From Anaerolineales bacterium UBA6663 (GTDB lineage: Bacteria > Chloroflexota > Anaerolineae > Anaerolineales > UBA6663), in NCBI GenBank assembly GCA_002455335.1, contig DKKP01000100.1, positions 7,380-13,416 of the forward strand: DNA of 6,037 bases, given 5' to 3'. A program made the position numbers and the translations under genes. Below, piece after piece: positions 3,916 through 6,037 of this stretch (positions are counted from its first letter, which is position 1; every line of letters begins with the position of its first letter). The notes under the pieces are model-generated. The model was not told where the DNA came from. It saw nothing but the letters and a program-made list of their open reading frames with translations, and did not search any database.

Positions 3916-5883
3916 ATGGTGACCGTCCGTCGCTGGTATGTGTTTCTGGTTTGCGCCGTGAGCGTGCAGGCCATCACCTGGGCCGCGATCGAGCTGGCGC
4001 AGAATGCGCTATTTTTGCCGAGCCTGTTGGATGTGGCGGCGATCGCGTTGCCGGGTGCCCTGGTCGTTGTCGGCCTGCCCCTGTACCTCGCGCACTGGCT
4101 TTGGGCCCAACGTCTGGCTGCTCGCGATCCGGATGAGCGGTCGAGCACGCTTCGCCGTCTCTTCCTGTACGTGATGCAGGCCTTCTTCCTGGCGCCCTTG
4201 ATCGTGGTGCTCGCCGATGTCGTGATGGGCGTCATCCGGCTGGCGGTCGGCGAGGTGGGCCTCTCGTGGGAAGACCACGTCGGGCGGCCTTTGGTGGCGG
4301 TCGTCGTCCTGGCGGCTCAATGGGTCTACCACGCGCGGGTGGCTGCTGCCGACTCGGCCATCGCGCCCGAAACAGGCTCTGCTGGATTGGCGCGCCGCTG
4401 GTATGTGGTCGCTTTCTCGTCCTTCGGGGAGGCGCTCGCCTTCGGAGCGGCGACGACGCTGGTGCGCTGGGTGCTTGTGCTGTTGGGCGCCGGAGAGGCC
4501 ATCACCGACGTGCCGCGCCTCCAACTCATCGAAGCCGGCACGTTCCTGGTGGTCGGGTTGGCGGTGTGGCTGCTCTTCTGGCGGTGGGCGCAGCAGCTCT
4601 TCCATGGCCCAAGCCGAGAGGAGCAGGAGTCGGCGCTGCGCAAGTTCTATCTGTATGCGCTTGTGCTCATCGGCTTGCTTGGCGCAGTCTCGTTCGCGAC
4701 GATGATCCTGGCGGGCCTGCTGCGCCGCGCGCTGGGTCTGCAACCCGAGGGCGTCCTGGCGGATCCGCTCTCGGTGATTCTGACCATGACTGTGCTTTGG
4801 GGTTATCACAGCCTTGTCTTGCGGCAGGATGCGGCCAGCGCGACCGAGGCGCCGCGGCAGGCGGGCGTGCGCCGGCTGTATCTCTATCTGGTCGGCACGG
4901 TTGGCCTCGTCGCGGTGCTGAGCGGTCTGGGCGGCGTGCTCAGCGTGCTGATCCGCTCCTTGTCCGAGGCGATCTTCGACGATGTGTTGCGTGATCAACT
5001 GGCGTGGTTCTCGGCCGCGTTGATCGCCGGGTTACCGGTGTGGGCGCTGCCCTGGCAGCGGGCGCAGGCCGCGGCAGTCGCCGAGACCCCGTCGGGCGCC
5101 GAGGAGCGGCGCTCGGTGGTGCGCAAGATCTACCTGTACTTCTTCCTGTTCGTGGCGACGCTGACGGTTCTGGCCGGCACGGTCTATGTGGTATTCCGCG
5201 TCTTCAGGTTGCTCTTGGGCGACCGCAGCCCCGGGAACGTGCCCGGTGATCTGGGTCAGGCTATCGCCTTCTCGTTGATCGGCGTTGGGGTGTGGATCTA
5301 TCACGGGTTGGCGGTCAGGGGTGATGGTCAACGAGGCCGGCAAGCGCAGGCCGAGCGTTGGCGGGCCCTCAGGATCGCCGTGCTTGATTACGGCGAGGGC
5401 CGTCTGGGCCGGGCCGTGCTCGATGAGCTCAAACGCACCATGCCCGGTGCGGTGCTCGACCCGATCGGGTTGACGGCTGCAGCCGCCGCCGCCTTGTCCG
5501 GCGACGCAGCCGCCGTCGTCGCGCCGGAGACGTGGGCCGAACGCCTTCGAAGCGCCAGCCTGATCGTCGGTCCGTGGGACATCACCCTGGCCAACGGCGG
5601 TGAGGGCGCCGGCACAGGCGATCTGTCACGCCTGATTGCCGCTAGCCCGGCGCGCAAACTCCTGATCCCGGTTCGGGCTGCCGGCTGGGAGTGGGCCGGC
5701 GTGGATCGCTGGGACCCGCAGACTCAGGTCCATCAGGTCGTGAATGCCGTCCGCCAGATCGCGGAGGGCGAAACCGTCCAGCCCAGCCGACCGCTGGGCA
5801 TCGGCGCCATCATCGGCCTGGTCATCGTCGGCCTGATCGTCTTGAACGTGATCGGCAGTCTGCTGGCGCGGCTGTTCGAGTAA
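3916..5883 (+). CDS. Polytopic membrane protein: three tandem DUF5671-like repeat pairs plus a cytosolic DUF3842-like domain
   Basis: A 655-aa protein of unknown function. Six related units each begin with a basic-aromatic motif (VRRWYVF, LRRLFLY, ARRWYVV, LRKFYLY, VRRLYLY, VRKIYLY at about residues 4, 79, 159, 241, 318, 402). They alternate between two kinds. Type A ends W..WAQ-like (HWLWAQ, FWRWAQ, PWQRAQ). Type B ends in W-x-Y-H (WVYH, WGYH, WIYH). Each unit holds two membrane segments, giving about 12. The charged linkers all fall on the same, cytosolic side. Residues about 486-615 form a soluble domain: RIAVLDYGEGRLGRAVLDEL, then SLIVGPWDI, SRLIAASPARKLLIPV and VVNAVRQI. The order fits DUF3842, though its glycine-rich DGQGGG loop is degenerate here (DYGEGR). 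A last membrane helix spans about 627-651. I chose ATG 3916 (GAGG 5 nt upstream) over an in-frame GTG at 3886, which lacks a ribosome site. Repeat assignment is firm; the DUF names are from memory. Confidence 0.82.
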   Translation: MVTVRRWYVFLVCAVSVQAITWAAIELAQNALFLPSLLDVAAIALPGALVVVGLPLYLAHWLWAQRLAARDPDERSSTLRRLFLYVMQAFFLAPLIVVLADVVMGVIRLAVGEVGLSWEDHVGRPLVAVVVLAAQWVYHARVAAADSAIAPETGSAGLARRWYVVAFSSFGEALAFGAATTLVRWVLVLLGAGEAITDVPRLQLIEAGTFLVVGLAVWLLFWRWAQQLFHGPSREEQESALRKFYLYALVLIGLLGAVSFATMILAGLLRRALGLQPEGVLADPLSVILTMTVLWGYHSLVLRQDAASATEAPRQAGVRRLYLYLVGTVGLVAVLSGLGGVLSVLIRSLSEAIFDDVLRDQLAWFSAALIAGLPVWALPWQRAQAAAVAETPSGAEERRSVVRKIYLYFFLFVATLTVLAGTVYVVFRVFRLLLGDRSPGNVPGDLGQAIAFSLIGVGVWIYHGLAVRGDGQRGRQAQAERWRALRIAVLDYGEGRLGRAVLDELKRTMPGAVLDPIGLTAAAAAALSGDAAAVVAPETWAERLRSASLIVGPWDITLANGGEGAGTGDLSRLIAASPARKLLIPVRAAGWEWAGVDRWDPQTQVHQVVNAVRQIAEGETVQPSRPLGIGAIIGLVIVGLIVLNVIGSLLARLFE

Positions 5884-5893
5884 CGCGATCGGG

Positions 5894-6037
5894 CTAAAGC
5901 CGGGCCAGCACAGCCCGGGCCATATCGGTCGTTGTCGCGTCGCCGCCCAAATCGCGGGTGGCGACGCCGTCGGCCAGGGCGGCCGCGCAGGCGCCGCGCA
6001 CACGCTCTCCGGCCGCGGGCTGCCCGATGTGGTCGCA
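5894..6037 (-). CDS. Isocitrate/isopropylmalate dehydrogenase-family enzyme, C-terminal end, cut by window edge
   Basis: The last 47 codons and the TAG stop of a minus-strand gene that enters from the right edge. The end reads RGACAAALADGVATRDLGGD, then ATTTDMARAVLARL. The pattern G-V-x-T-R-D-L-G-G-x-A-T-T-x-x-x-A-x-A-V is the usual end of NAD(P)-dependent beta-decarboxylating dehydrogenases: isocitrate, homoisocitrate, 3-isopropylmalate and tartrate dehydrogenases. The active-site and cofactor-specificity residues are upstream of what is visible, so the substrate cannot be named. Because lysK of the aminoadipate route lies 6 kb away, homoisocitrate dehydrogenase is worth considering, but leucine synthesis or the citric acid cycle is equally possible. 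Its stop is 10 bp from the stop of the convergent membrane-protein gene. Confidence 0.78.
   Translation of the reverse strand, partial: CDHIGQPAAGERVRGACAAALADGVATRDLGGDATTTDMARAVLARL

Noticed and set aside
4266..4994. Plus-strand open frame of 242 codons within the membrane protein gene in another frame
   Set aside because: It is Gly/Arg/Ala-rich out-of-frame translation with no start signal, inside a well-supported gene.
4009..4998. Minus-strand open frame of 329 codons opposite the membrane protein
   Set aside because: It is dominated by Arg/Gln/His/Asp, a typical antisense of a hydrophobic GC-rich coding sequence. The plus frame has ordered repeats and membrane helices.
5892..5918. Possible terminator between the convergent genes (GGCT-AA-AGCC and a CCGGGC/GCCCGG stem with 7-nt loop)
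   Set aside because: The first stem is only 4 bp with a 2-nt loop. The second lies inside the dehydrogenase coding end. Neither is followed by a T-run on either strand.

Overview
The window is GC-rich (judged by eye, not counted), tightly packed and free of mobile elements, RNA genes or CRISPR arrays. It looks like ordinary chromosome from a Chloroflexota-type bacterium. Three things point there: a LysW-pathway lysK, a long protein built from DUF5671-like membrane repeats, and TACAAT/TATGAT-type -10 elements with little visible -35. The assignment is an inference from gene content. No marker gene that fixes taxonomy is present.

Layout. Positions 1-3182 hold five genes, all on the minus strand and almost touching. 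Read in the direction of transcription they are: a metallo-beta-lactamase-fold hydrolase (3182-2460), a TetR-family regulator (2467-1847), a YedA-like EamA exporter (1804-884), an RluE-type 23S rRNA pseudouridine synthase (806-168), and the first 58 codons of lysK (175-1, cut by the window edge). Two of the junctions are 8-nt overlaps (ATGGCTAA and ATGGATGA). Positions 3183-3362 are a divergent control region. Positions 3363-5883 hold two plus-strand genes: a small membrane-anchored protein with an NTF2/DUF4878-like outer domain, and a 655-aa polytopic membrane protein. At the right edge (5894-6037, minus strand) is the C-terminal end of an isocitrate/isopropylmalate-dehydrogenase-family enzyme, running tail-to-tail with the membrane protein gene.

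How the genes may work together. The hydrolase and TetR genes form a self-regulating pair. Their promoter has a clean TTGACA -35 box, and a perfect 17-bp palindrome starts at the base next to it. A second, weaker copy of the palindrome lies exactly 21 bp downstream, over the likely -10 and start site. This is the layout expected of a TetR-repressed promoter. The exporter comes next in the run, so hydrolase plus regulator plus exporter could be a small inducible detoxification module, although yedA may also have its own leaderless promoter. lysK, and possibly the dehydrogenase at the right edge, belong to amino-acid (lysine/leucine type) biosynthesis and bracket the accessory genes.

The most unusual item is the 655-aa protein. 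It contains three tandem A-B membrane repeat pairs (about 12 membrane segments), then a cytosolic domain that resembles DUF3842, then a last membrane helix. It sits behind a single-pass NTF2-like protein, and the two probably act together at the membrane. Their function is unknown.
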